A stretch of 38,110 nucleotides of DNA from Actinomycetes bacterium (GCA_025358125.1 JANYKS010000018.1:1-38110); one strand, 5' to 3'. Shown: positions 30,738 to 38,110, counted from the first letter of the stretch. The notes: generated by a model not told the origin, from the sequence alone. A program made the numbers and translations.

Positions 30738-31940
30738 ATGTCTGAAGCCGTCATCGTCGCCACCGCCCGCAGTCCGATCGGTCGGGCGAACAAAGGAACA
30801 CTCACCTCGATCCGTCCCGATGACATGGCGGCCCAAATCGTGCGGGCCCTGCTGGCCAAGGTGCCGTCCGTCAAGGCATCTGACGTCGAGGATTTGATCA
30901 TGGGAATCGGCCAACCAGCCGGTGAGGGCGGATTCAACGTCGGCCGGATGGTGGCCATCCTTGCCGGACTCGGCGACGTTCCCGGTGTGACGGTCAACCG
31001 CTACTGCTCGTCGAGCCTGCAGACCATCCGGATGGCAGCCCACGCGATCAAAGCCGGGGAGGGCGACTGCTTCATCTCCGCCGGTGTCGAAACCGTCAGC
31101 CGCTATTTCGCCGGCGCGAGCGACACCGCACCGAATCCGATCTTCGACCGCCCCGGCGTGCGCACCAAGTTGCGGGCCGAGGGTGCTCAGCCGTCGTGGA
31201 CGCCGCAGGAGGGCCTGCCCGACGCGTACATCGCGATGGGCCAGACCGCCGAGAACGTACGCGAGTTCGAAGGCGTCAGCCGCGCGGACATGGACGAGTT
31301 CGCCAAGCGCTCGCAGGATCTGGCGAGTGCCAACGTGGCCAACGGCTGGTTCGAGGAGGAGATCTCCCCGATCACACTCGTCGACGGCACGGTCGTTTCG
31401 AAGGACGACTGCCCACGCGCCGGCACCACACTCGAAGGTCTCGCCGCGCTCAAGCCAGCGTTCCGCCCCGATGGTCAGATCACGGCCGGCAACGCATGCC
31501 CGCTCAACGACGGCGCTGCTGGCGTGCTCGTGATGAGCGCCGACAAGGCGAAGTCGCTCGGCCTCACCCCGCTCGCCCGGATCGTGGCATCCGGTGTGTC
31601 GGCACTGAACCCGGAGATCATGGGTCTCGGCCCGGTCGATGCCGTGCGCCAGACGCTGAAGCGGGCAGGAATGACCATCGCCGACATCGATCTCGTCGAG
31701 ATCAACGAGGCGTTCGCCGCTCAGGTTCTGCCGTCTGCTCGCCACCTCGACATCCCGTTCGACAAGCTCAATGTCAACGGTGGTGCGATCGCGCTCGGCC
31801 ATCCGTTCGGCATGACGGGCGCCAGGATCATGACAACGCTCATCCACGGCCTGCAGCGCGCTGACAAGACATTCGGGCTGGAAACGATGTGCGTCGGCGG
31901 CGGACAGGGCATGGCAATGATCGTCGAGCGATTGAGCTGA
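30738..31940 (+). CDS. Acetyl-CoA acetyltransferase / 3-ketoacyl-CoA thiolase
   Basis: This 400-residue thiolase has nucleophile Cys90 in VTVNRYCSSSLQT, the NEAFA block (LVEINEAFAAQVL), His355 in GHPFGMTGAR and the acid/base Cys385 in CVGGGQG. These are the complete active-site residues of a degradative or synthetic thiolase. The sequence is of the common FadA type rather than the DCQCGSGQQA type of FadA5/FadA6. The ATG at 30738 follows AAGGGGAT at good spacing; TTGGAT and TAGAGT (about 30679-30709) may be the promoter. It is divergent from the P450, which suggests a shared lipid or sterol pathway. Confidence 0.92.
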   Translation: MSEAVIVATARSPIGRANKGTLTSIRPDDMAAQIVRALLAKVPSVKASDVEDLIMGIGQPAGEGGFNVGRMVAILAGLGDVPGVTVNRYCSSSLQTIRMAAHAIKAGEGDCFISAGVETVSRYFAGASDTAPNPIFDRPGVRTKLRAEGAQPSWTPQEGLPDAYIAMGQTAENVREFEGVSRADMDEFAKRSQDLASANVANGWFEEEISPITLVDGTVVSKDDCPRAGTTLEGLAALKPAFRPDGQITAGNACPLNDGAAGVLVMSADKAKSLGLTPLARIVASGVSALNPEIMGLGPVDAVRQTLKRAGMTIADIDLVEINEAFAAQVLPSARHLDIPFDKLNVNGGAIALGHPFGMTGARIMTTLIHGLQRADKTFGLETMCVGGGQGMAMIVERLS

Positions 31941-31973
31941 TCGGTCGATGACGCGCTGGCTGCCTCCGTCGCA

Positions 31974-32894
31974 TCACGCGAGGGGGGCTGCCGATACGAC
32001 ATGGAGCGATGCGTCGTCGGTCGTGCCAACGGCCCCGTCCGGTACCGGTGGCTGAACCGGCTCCGGTGAGCCCGCCCCGGGCGAAGCCGCCACAACGGCG
32101 TCGCTGAGCATCGGCCACAAGCGCAATGCTTCGACCGCCCAGTCGTCGAACATCCGGTCCGTGAGCGCGATCAGGCCCATCCGCGCGATCGGGTCGATCC
32201 ACATCATCGTTCCGGCTCCACCGAAATGACCGAACGCCTCCTCGCTGTTGGTCGCGCCCATCCAGTGCGGGCGCTTCGTTCCGTGGATCTCGGGGCCGAG
32301 TCCCCACGGGCACGGATTGAAGCTGCCGAGGCCGGGAATGACCCCTGCCAGATCCCCGAACTGTGGTGACGTCGCCGCCGCGAGGGTCTCGGCCGCGACG
32401 AGCGTCGGGTGAATCCACTCGCGGGCGAGCTTCACCATGTCATCGACGTTGCTCCAAACTGCATGGGCCGGAGAGCCATGAAACTTCGTCGCCGACATCG
32501 CGAGCGGTTGGAGGACCGCTTCAGCGACGTAACTCCCGAAGTCGATGCCCGTCGCGGCAGCCACGGCGTGGGCTGCTAACTCGATACCCGTGTTCGAGTA
32601 GATCCGCCGCCGCCCCGGTGCGCTGATCGGCTTCGCACCCTCGAATCCGTAGCCGCCGGCGTGGCTGAGCAGGTGCCGAATCGTGCAGCCGGGCTGACCG
32701 ACCGGTGTCTCCAACGAAATCGATCCCTCCTCGACGGCCACGAGAACGGCGAGTGCAGTGACAACCTTCGCGATCGAAGCGAGTCGGAACGAATGGTGGA
32801 TGTCGCCGTGGACCTCGACCGTCCCGTCGAAATCGATGGTCGCCGCGGCAACGGTCGGCACCGGCCACTGCTCGACCAGGGACAGCAGGGCCAT
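31974..32894 (-). CDS. Serine hydrolase of the beta-lactamase class C / penicillin-binding-protein-like family
   Basis: This 306-residue protein has the nucleophile motif Ser40-x-x-Lys43 (RLASIAKVVTAL), the second motif Tyr99-Ser-Asn101 (IYSNTG), and a third HFGGAG motif late in the protein. These belong to esterases, carboxypeptidases and beta-lactamases of the class C fold. No signal peptide is visible, so it is probably cytosolic and more likely an esterase or hydrolase than a resistance enzyme. The ATG at 32894 follows GAGGAG at 8 bases and sits 14 bases after the DAHP synthase stop, so it is co-transcribed. The frame is open upstream but inside the preceding gene. Confidence 0.85.
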   Translation of the reverse strand: MALLSLVEQWPVPTVAAATIDFDGTVEVHGDIHHSFRLASIAKVVTALAVLVAVEEGSISLETPVGQPGCTIRHLLSHAGGYGFEGAKPISAPGRRRIYSNTGIELAAHAVAAATGIDFGSYVAEAVLQPLAMSATKFHGSPAHAVWSNVDDMVKLAREWIHPTLVAAETLAAATSPQFGDLAGVIPGLGSFNPCPWGLGPEIHGTKRPHWMGATNSEEAFGHFGGAGTMMWIDPIARMGLIALTDRMFDDWAVEALRLWPMLSDAVVAASPGAGSPEPVQPPVPDGAVGTTDDASLHVVSAAPLA

Positions 32895-32908
32895 CGCAGA
32901 CTCCTCGC

Positions 32909-34264
32909 TCAGGCGAGGCCGTTGGTGCGAATCAGATCGGCGAGCCGAAAGGCAAGATCGAGGCTCTGGCGCCCGTTCAGTCGCGGGTCGCAGACGGTCT
33001 CGTAGCGGTCGTCGAGTTGGGAGTCGAGGATCTTGTCGGCGCCGCCGACGCACTCGGTGACATCGTCGCCGGTGAGTTCGACATGGATGCCACCCGGCCA
33101 CGTGCCCTCTGCCGTGTGGGCCCTGACGAATCCGCCGATCTCGCTGCAGATTTCATCGAAGTCGCGGGTCTTGCGCCCTCCGGAGGCCGTGTAGGTGTTG
33201 GCGTGCATCGGATCGCACGCCCACACGACGGGTTGGCCGCTGTCACGAACGGCGCGCAGTATCGGGCGCAGCCTGTCCTCGACGAGGTCTGCGCCCATCC
33301 TGCTGATCAGCGTCAGCCGGCCAGGAATCTGGGCCGGATTCAAAGCCTGGCACAGTTCGAGCACGAATTCAGGGGTGGTCGTCGGACCGACTTTGCAGCC
33401 GATCGGGTTCCCGACTCCGCGGAGGAACTCGACATGGGCGCCGTCGAGTTGGCGGGTGCGTTCGCCGATCCACAGCATGTGCGCGGAGCAGTCGTACCAG
33501 GTTCCCGTCAGCGAGTCCTGCCTCGTGAGCGACTCCTCGTAGCCCAGCAGCAACGCCTCGTGACTCGTGAACACGTCGACTTCGTGGAGGCGGCTGTTCG
33601 ATTCGGTGTCGACACCGCACGCGCGCATGAACCGCAGGGCGCGATCGATTTCTGCCGCGAGCTGCTCGTACTTGCGCCCCTCCGGGCTGCTGGCGACGAA
33701 CTCCTGGGTCCACGCGTGCACCCGGTTCAGATCTGCGAAACCACCCTTGGTGAAGGCCCTGACGAGGTTCAATGTCGAGGCACTCTGGTGATATGCCTGC
33801 ACCAAGCGCTCGGGGTCAGGGATCCGGGCGGCCGCTGTCGGGGCCGAGCCGTTGACGATGTGACCACGGAAGCTGGGCAGTACGAGGTCGCCGATCGTCT
33901 CGAAGTCGCTCGACCGCGGTTTGGCGAACTGCCCGGCGATGCGCCCGACCTTGACGACTGGCACGCCGAGGGAGTAGGTGAGAACAACGGCCATCTGCAA
34001 GATGACCCGTAATTTCTCGCGGATGTTGACGGCGGAGAACTCCTCGAAGCTCTCTGCGCAATCGCCGGCTTGGAGCAGGAACGCGTTTCCGGCCGACACC
34101 TGGGCGAGGGAGGCCTGCAGGTTCCTCGCCTCACCGGCGAAAACGAGTGGTGGGTAGCTGGAGATCTGCTTCAACGCTCGCTCTAGCGCGGCGTCATCTG
34201 GCCAGTCCGGCTGCTGCGATGCTGGAAACAACTGCCAAGACGATGGAGTCCACACCTTGGCCAT
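32909..34264 (-). CDS. aroG: 3-deoxy-D-arabino-heptulosonate 7-phosphate synthase, class II
   Basis: This 451-residue enzyme makes the first committed step to chorismate, condensing phosphoenolpyruvate with erythrose 4-phosphate. Class II signatures include NAFLLQAGDCAESFEEF, VVKVGRIAGQFAKPRS, WIGERTRQLDGAHVEFLRGV, NPIGCKVGPTTTP, VVWACDPMHANT and GGIHVELTGDDVTECVGG. The N-terminal extension seen in mycobacterial AroG is short here. The start at 34264 lies 6 bases after the sigma-factor stop, so the two are almost certainly on one mRNA. The symbol follows mycobacterial usage. Confidence 0.94.
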   Translation of the reverse strand: MAKVWTPSSWQLFPASQQPDWPDDAALERALKQISSYPPLVFAGEARNLQASLAQVSAGNAFLLQAGDCAESFEEFSAVNIREKLRVILQMAVVLTYSLGVPVVKVGRIAGQFAKPRSSDFETIGDLVLPSFRGHIVNGSAPTAAARIPDPERLVQAYHQSASTLNLVRAFTKGGFADLNRVHAWTQEFVASSPEGRKYEQLAAEIDRALRFMRACGVDTESNSRLHEVDVFTSHEALLLGYEESLTRQDSLTGTWYDCSAHMLWIGERTRQLDGAHVEFLRGVGNPIGCKVGPTTTPEFVLELCQALNPAQIPGRLTLISRMGADLVEDRLRPILRAVRDSGQPVVWACDPMHANTYTASGGRKTRDFDEICSEIGGFVRAHTAEGTWPGGIHVELTGDDVTECVGGADKILDSQLDDRYETVCDPRLNGRQSLDLAFRLADLIRTNGLA

Positions 34265-34270
34265 ACGCGA

Positions 34271-35098
34271 TCAGGCCGCCAGGATGCGCACGGCGTCTTC
34301 GCGCAGGCCTGCTACGGCTCGGCTCACCAGGCGGCGCGCGGCTTCGGCTGTGACCCCGAGGTTCTCGCCGACTTCGCGGAAGCTCTTGCGCTCGCCATCG
34401 AGCAGGCCGAAGCGGGCCTCGACTGCGTAGCGGGCACGCTTGTCGAGAGTGCCGAGCAGCTCGTCGAGCAGGTCGCTGTCGACCATTGCCATCACGGCGT
34501 CTTCAGGGGTGCCGTCGCCGTTGGCCATGAGATCGCCGAGCGTTGCGTCGCCATCGTCGCCGATGGTCTTGTCGAGGGAGACCGGCGTGGTGAGGCGGTG
34601 CAGTTCGGCGTTGCCGAGATCCAGTGTCTCACCGTCGCCGCTGGCCTGACGCAGGGCCGCGCGAAGGCTGGCCGAACGATCGCCGGGGATCCGAATGAGA
34701 CTGGCCTTCTGGTCGAGGGCGCGGCCGATGGCCTGGCGGATCCAGAACGTTGCGTACGTGCTGAACTTGAAACCTCGGCGCCAGTCGAACTTGTCGACGG
34801 CGTGCTCGAGGCCGAGGTTGCCTTCCTGGATCAGGTCGAGCAGGTCCATCCCCTGGGGGAGCGGATAGCGACGAGCAATGCTCACCACCAGGCGAAGGTT
34901 GGAGCGGATGAACCGATCCTTTGCCTTCGCTGCGGAGCTCACGGAAGTCTTGAGGGCGACCGACTTTTCGCCGTTGGCGATCCGATCGGCAGCCTCGCGG
35001 CCAGCCTCGATGGCGCGCGACAATTCGCGCTCCTCCTCGGCGTTGAGCAGGGCAACTTTGCCGATGTCGTTCAAGTAGAGACCAATGGAGTCGTTCAT
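34271..35098 (-). CDS. RNA polymerase sigma factor, sigma-70 family (group 2 / SigA-like)
   Basis: This 275-residue factor has region 1.2 (DSIGLYLNDIGKVALLNAEEERELSRAIEAG) and region 2 (RFIRSNLRLVVSIARRY, MDLLDLIQEGNLGLEHAVDKF, RGFKFSTYATFWIRQAIGRAL). Region 3 is shortened. Region 4 has a helix-turn-helix (SFREVGENLGVTAEAARRLVSRAVAGLR). There is no region 1.1, so it is probably not the principal sigma factor but a close relative. The ATG at 35098 gives region 1.2 at the N-terminus. DAHP synthase and a serine hydrolase follow without gaps. Confidence 0.9.
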   Translation of the reverse strand: MNDSIGLYLNDIGKVALLNAEEERELSRAIEAGREAADRIANGEKSVALKTSVSSAAKAKDRFIRSNLRLVVSIARRYPLPQGMDLLDLIQEGNLGLEHAVDKFDWRRGFKFSTYATFWIRQAIGRALDQKASLIRIPGDRSASLRAALRQASGDGETLDLGNAELHRLTTPVSLDKTIGDDGDATLGDLMANGDGTPEDAVMAMVDSDLLDELLGTLDKRARYAVEARFGLLDGERKSFREVGENLGVTAEAARRLVSRAVAGLREDAVRILAA

Positions 35099-35399
35099 AT
35101 CGCAGTCGTTAACCGTTCTTGTCGTGTATGCATTCCGAGGCGGTAGCGTGGCAGTCGACACACATGGTTGTCGGCCGCAACGGATCCACCGATGCAGATC
35201 TCGCCGAGTCACTGATTTCATGACGGGTTTCAGAGAAATCTGCCTGGCCAAGGGGGGTTCTCGGACAGATTGAAGGAGTAGCTATGGGGGGGAACACCTA
35301 GAGTACACCACGGGTCAACCCCATGTCTTGTCAATAGCCCTGGCCAGCGTGTGACCTCCGGCGTCCGATCCCCAACCTGATCTCCTAGACTCTCGCTCC
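35099..35399. other. Divergent intergenic region between the sigma factor and nadD
   Basis: There is no gene I can support in 301 bases. On the minus strand TTGACA (about 35328-35333) and TTGACC (about 35315-35320) lie close together and are followed by TGTACTC. These may form promoter elements for the sigma factor with a leader of about 200 bases, but no pair has standard spacing. The plus strand ends with the nadD -10 box. Confidence 0.4.
35386..35391 (+). promoter_or_regulatory. -10 box of a likely leaderless nadD transcript
   Basis: TAGACT ends 8 bases before the GTG start of nadD at 35400. No Shine-Dalgarno is present. Confidence 0.45.
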
Positions 35400-35987
35400 G
35401 TGCCCCAACGTATTGGATTGTTTGGTGGCACGTTCGATCCTCCGCACGTCGGCCATCTCGTGACCGCTGTCAACGTGCGACACGCTTTGCGACTCGACGT
35501 GGTGGTGTTAATGGTGGCCAACGTGCCCTGGCAAAAAGAGCGAAGCCGTCGGATCACCCCGGCCGAGGATCGATTTGCCCTCGTCGAGGCCGCCGTCGCA
35601 GACGTGCCTGGCCTGATCGCGGGTCGTACCGAAATCGACAGGGGTGGCGCCAGTTTCACGGCCGATACGCTGGTAACTCTCGGCGAGAGATACCCGGGCG
35701 CCGAATTGTTTACCATCGTCGGTGATGATGCCGCTGCCGGCTTCACGACGTGGGAACGTTTCGAAGAAGTGGCGAGTCGCTCGTCGCTCGTTGTCGTCGA
35801 CCGTCCCGGCGTGCCTGTCGAACTACCGGAAAAGTTCAAGTGGAACCGGGTCGAAGTACCGCGCCTGGAAGTGTCGAGCACCGATCTGCGGTCCCGCTTC
35901 AGCGATGGTCGACCCCTCGATTACTTGTTGACCGAACCCGTCCTGGACGTGATCCGCGACCGCAACCTTTACGGAAGTGCCCATTGA
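35400..35987 (+). CDS. nadD: Nicotinate-nucleotide adenylyltransferase NadD
   Basis: This 195-residue enzyme adenylates nicotinate mononucleotide in NAD synthesis. The nucleotidyltransferase motif GGTFDPPHVGH spans residues 9-19. Further blocks are VPWQKERSRRITPAEDRFALVEAA, IVGDDAAAGFTTWERFEE, and the C-terminal SSTDLRSRFSDGRPLDYLL with the ISSTxxR-type motif. The start is a GTG at 35400. Its stop overlaps the TTG start of the next gene by four bases. nadD near rsfS is a widely conserved arrangement. Confidence 0.95.
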   Translation: MPQRIGLFGGTFDPPHVGHLVTAVNVRHALRLDVVVLMVANVPWQKERSRRITPAEDRFALVEAAVADVPGLIAGRTEIDRGGASFTADTLVTLGERYPGAELFTIVGDDAAAGFTTWERFEEVASRSSLVVVDRPGVPVELPEKFKWNRVEVPRLEVSSTDLRSRFSDGRPLDYLLTEPVLDVIRDRNLYGSAH

Positions 35988-37315
35988 CCTCTTCTCGCAA
36001 GCGTCGTCGCAACCGAACGATCGGAGCAGCACTGTCCGGGTTGTTGGTGCTCGGGTCAGCGCCCGTGTTGGGGGTGGTCGGCTGGCACGTACTCCAGAAC
36101 TCCAAGGCGGGCACTGCGGCTAAGGCGCTTCCCTTTGTTGCGTTCCCGTCGACTCCGACCGCGATGATCGCGATCGTCAACGATCAGAACCTGATCACCT
36201 CGCTCGCCGTGCTCGTGCTCCATCCCGGCACCTTTCAGGGCGGGACGCTTGTCGATGTTCCGGTGAACGCGAGCAGCGCGCAGACTGGGGCCGACCGCCA
36301 GGTTCCCGTCTCGGACAGCATGATCAACGGTGGCGAAGAAGGCGTCGTGTCAGATGTCGTGTCGCTGATGCGGGTCGACCTCCAGTTCGACGGTGTGCTC
36401 GACAGCTCGGCGGCAGGGGCGTTGTTGGCGCCGCTCAAGAAGCTTCCGGTCTCGTTGCCAGACGATGTGGTCACCAAGACCGCCGACGGCACGACGCAGA
36501 CCCTCTTCGTGTCGGGGTCGACCGAACTGACTCCCGCCGAAGCCGTCAGCGTGCTGTTGGCAAGGGATCCGGCGCAGAAAGAAGCAAAGCGGCTGCCGAA
36601 TGTCGGCGCGATCTGGAACGGTATCGCGGCGGCGGTCGGGCAGGGTATCGATTCCGCTGCGGTGCCATCGACAGCTCCCACCGACTTCAACGACTTCATG
36701 AAACACTTCTTCGCGGGTCCGGTGCAAGTGTTCAACGATCTGACGACCCAGCCCATCACCGGCAAGGCCAACCCGGACAAGATCGATGTCGGCCAGCTCG
36801 ACGTGGCCTCTGTCGTGCTGTTGATGGCTGGACTCGCACCGTCGGCGATGATCGCACCGTTTCCGACCCTCAACTTCCGGATCGAGAACGGCATCACCGC
36901 CGCCGACATCAAAGCCGCCGGCCTCAAAGACGTCACACCCGTCGATGTCACCCGCGACCTCGTGGCGCGGTTGCTCTTCCTCCAAGGCAACGTGATCTCG
37001 GCGTCACCGGAGATCTACACACTCTCCACCAAGCAGGTGCCGGACACGACCGCGATCTTCTCCGACGGCGGTGGACTCGGATCGACGTCGCTCGATGTGT
37101 TCACCCAAGCCCTGGGCAAGGTTGATTTCAAGACGCCCGACTTCCAATTCCCGTTGGTCAATGTCGTGATCGTGGTCGGCCGGAGCTACCTCGCCGACAT
37201 GGCCAAGGTGCAAGCTGTGGATGGTTCCCCTACGACGCCGGTCGGTGGCACGCCGGTCGGCTCTGGTGTCGATTCGACAGTTGTGGATACATCCGCCAGT
37301 ACCGTGACATCCTGA
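35984..37315 (+). CDS. Membrane-anchored extracytoplasmic protein between nadD and rsfS (possibly LytR/LCP-related)
   Basis: This 443-residue protein has a basic N-terminus (TSSRKRRRNRTIG), one membrane helix (ALSGLLVLGSAPVLGVVGWHVL), and a long extracytoplasmic domain. The segment PTAMIAIVNDQNLITSLAVLVLHP and the Val/Leu-rich strands that follow recall the LytR-CpsA-Psr fold. The Arg and Asp residues that bind the polyprenyl phosphate in true LCP enzymes are not evident, so the assignment is tentative. The tail is low-complexity (Thr, Ser, Val, Gly). The start is a TTG at 35984, with GGAAG upstream and a TTGA overlap with the nadD stop. rsfS begins directly at the next base after its stop. 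Confidence 0.72.
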   Translation: MTSSRKRRRNRTIGAALSGLLVLGSAPVLGVVGWHVLQNSKAGTAAKALPFVAFPSTPTAMIAIVNDQNLITSLAVLVLHPGTFQGGTLVDVPVNASSAQTGADRQVPVSDSMINGGEEGVVSDVVSLMRVDLQFDGVLDSSAAGALLAPLKKLPVSLPDDVVTKTADGTTQTLFVSGSTELTPAEAVSVLLARDPAQKEAKRLPNVGAIWNGIAAAVGQGIDSAAVPSTAPTDFNDFMKHFFAGPVQVFNDLTTQPITGKANPDKIDVGQLDVASVVLLMAGLAPSAMIAPFPTLNFRIENGITAADIKAAGLKDVTPVDVTRDLVARLLFLQGNVISASPEIYTLSTKQVPDTTAIFSDGGGLGSTSLDVFTQALGKVDFKTPDFQFPLVNVVIVVGRSYLADMAKVQAVDGSPTTPVGGTPVGSGVDSTVVDTSASTVTS

Positions 37316-37675
37316 ATGACTACTGACCTCAGCCCGAAAGAGCTCGCCCTGCTCGCCGCGCGCACCGCCGACGAGAAGAAGGCAACGGACACGCTCGTGA
37401 TCGAGGTCGGTCCGATCCTTGCCATCACCGAGTACTTCGTGATCACCAGTGCGTCCAATCGGCGTCTGGTCCGTTCGGTCGCCGACGACATCGAGGCGAC
37501 GGTTCGCGATGTGACCGGGAGGTCGCCGCTGCGGGTCGAGGGAGCGCGCGAACAGCAGTGGGTGCTGGTCGACTACGGCGACATCGTCGTGCACGTCTTC
37601 AGTGACGAAACCCGCTCGTTCTACGAGATCGAGCGCCTGTATCGCGATGCGCCGTTCATCGACTGGGCCGTGTGA
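37316..37675 (+). CDS. rsfS: Ribosome silencing factor RsfS
   Basis: This 119-residue protein of the Iojap/RsfS family binds L14 of the large ribosomal subunit and prevents subunit joining under starvation. Conserved blocks are ARTADEKKATDTLVIEVG, ITEYFVITSASNRRLVRSVADDI, EGAREQQWVLVDYGDIVVHVFSDETRSFYEIERLY. The ATG at 37316 follows the TGA of the upstream gene with no intervening base. It completes the nadD operon. Confidence 0.95.
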   Translation: MTTDLSPKELALLAARTADEKKATDTLVIEVGPILAITEYFVITSASNRRLVRSVADDIEATVRDVTGRSPLRVEGAREQQWVLVDYGDIVVHVFSDETRSFYEIERLYRDAPFIDWAV

Positions 37676-37748
37676 TCGGCTCGATGCGGGCGAAGTAACG
37701 TTTGTAGTGACGCTCGACCCGGGGCCGTAGGAAACTCACCGGAATGCG

Positions 37749-37777
37749 TTCAAAGGCCAGTGGGACGCTGGTATCTT
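37749..37777 (+). promoter_or_regulatory. Promoter of tRNA-Ala
   Basis: TTCAAA (37749-37754), 17 bases, TATCTT (37772-37777), ending 15 bases before the tRNA 5' end. Confidence 0.55.
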
Positions 37778-37792
37778 CATCTTCCCGATTCC

Positions 37793-37868
37793 GGGGCTGT
37801 AGCTCAGTTGGTAGAGCATCTCCATGGCATGGAGAGGGTCAGGGGTTCGATTCCCCTCAGCTCCACCA
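37793..37868 (+). tRNA. tRNA-Ala (anticodon GGC)
   Basis: The cloverleaf is complete: acceptor GGGGCTG / CAGCTCC with one G-T pair, D-arm AGCTCAGTTGGTAGAGC, anticodon loop ATGGCAT giving GGC, T-arm GGGGTTCGATTCCCC, discriminator A and encoded CCA. Confidence 0.96.
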
Positions 37869-38110
37869 CATTCGTCTTATTCCAACCACTGACGTCGGTA
37901 AACGCCACGACGACCGGTGGCTCGGCGATCGCAACGCAGGTGCTTACAGCACCTGCGTTTGTTGTTTCTGAAACTCCGGTCGTGCCCGTAGCCAGGACTC
38001 GTGGTGCGTTCTGCTGCTGCACGAACCGGTGCTCGTACTGCTTCAGCTCGGCGAACGGCTGGCGCAGAACGGACCCCGAGATGTCGTCCTGGTCGACGTA
38101 GAGGCGCTCG
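37804..38110 (-). CDS. Probable large serine recombinase, C-terminal end (partial; frame runs into tRNA-Ala)
   Basis: The minus strand is open from the window edge to a TGA at 37804-37806, inside tRNA-Ala. The first 25 residues, ERLYVDQDDISGSVLRQPFAEL then KQYE, resemble the C-terminal stretch of large serine recombinases, which often end with an RLYVD-E-D-x(n)-PF-LL pattern. The following 75 residues (from about HRFVQQQ on) resemble nothing and pass through the tRNA-Ala terminator hairpin into the tRNA. The true protein end may therefore have been lost or replaced at an integration junction. Resolvase catalytic and zinc-ribbon domains lie off the window. The assignment rests on a short stretch. 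Confidence 0.55.
   Translation of the reverse strand, partial: ERLYVDQDDISGSVLRQPFAELKQYEHRFVQQQNAPRVLATGTTGVSETTNAGAVSTCVAIAEPPVVVAFTDVSGWNKTNVVELRGIEPLTLSMPWRCSTN
37933..37970 (+). terminator. Intrinsic terminator of tRNA-Ala
   Basis: AACGCAGGTGC and GCACCTGCGTT form a perfect 11-bp stem around TTACA, followed by the T-rich TGTTGTTTCT. It is the clearest intrinsic terminator in the window and lies 64 bases after the tRNA. Confidence 0.85.

Overview
The window is GC-rich bacterial chromosome, most likely from an actinobacterium of the class Acidimicrobiia (Ilumatobacter-like). The taxon is inferred from gene content and order: the lexA / LysM-protein / nrdR cluster, the miaB-miaA-dapF-hflX run, class II DAHP synthase, B12-dependent ribonucleotide reductase, and many apparently leaderless mRNAs with a TAnnnT box 6-8 bases before the start codon. 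Nearly all of the window is ordinary chromosomal sequence, but each end carries a recombinase beside a tRNA gene.

Layout. 1-0.9 kb: N-terminal half of a tyrosine integrase (minus), tRNA-Lys(CTT) and tRNA-His(GTG). 1.1-5.1 kb: class III aminotransferase of the glutamate-1-semialdehyde aminomutase type, a membrane protein, a DUF983 protein and recA. 5.2-8.4 kb: a metabolic island with an NAD-dependent beta-hydroxyacid dehydrogenase, the relic of a class II aldolase, a divergent LysR regulator and a medium-chain dehydrogenase. 8.6-15.0 kb: miaB-miaA-dapF-hflX-dapC-membrane protein, with overlapping or near-overlapping genes (tRNA modification, lysine/peptidoglycan precursor synthesis, ribosome GTPase). 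15.0-16.8 kb: the SOS hub, with lexA divergent from a LysM cell-division-inhibitor-like gene, then nrdR. 17.0-18.5 kb: DUF2182-DUF1326 pair. 18.5-25 kb: RibD-like reductase, molybdopterin oxidoreductase and nrdJ. 25-28.5 kb: a decayed toxin-antitoxin locus, an AAA ATPase with a nuclease-like C-terminus, and a polytopic membrane protein. 28.6-32 kb: thymidine kinase, then a cytochrome P450 divergent from a thiolase. 32-35.1 kb (minus): sigma factor, DAHP synthase, beta-lactamase-fold protein. 35.4-38.1 kb: nadD, a membrane-anchored protein, rsfS, tRNA-Ala(GGC), and the C-terminus of a probable serine recombinase (minus).

How the parts connect. recA and lexA share an identical 15-base operator inside their promoters. 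The LysM gene carries a perfect CGAAC-N4-GTTCG operator between its -35 and -10. Together these describe a small SOS regulon (recA, lexA, division inhibitor). NrdR probably controls nrdJ, about 5 kb away, whose leader carries an NrdR-box-like palindrome. dapF and dapC act in the same lysine/diaminopimelate pathway.

The most interesting items are the SOS promoter architecture with a heptanucleotide repeat in the LysM leader, the 15-bp-spaced iterons at the ATPase promoter next to a toxin-antitoxin relic, the precisely recognisable aldolase relic, the recombinase frame that reads into tRNA-Ala, and the uncharacterised Met/Cys-rich DUF2182-DUF1326 module.
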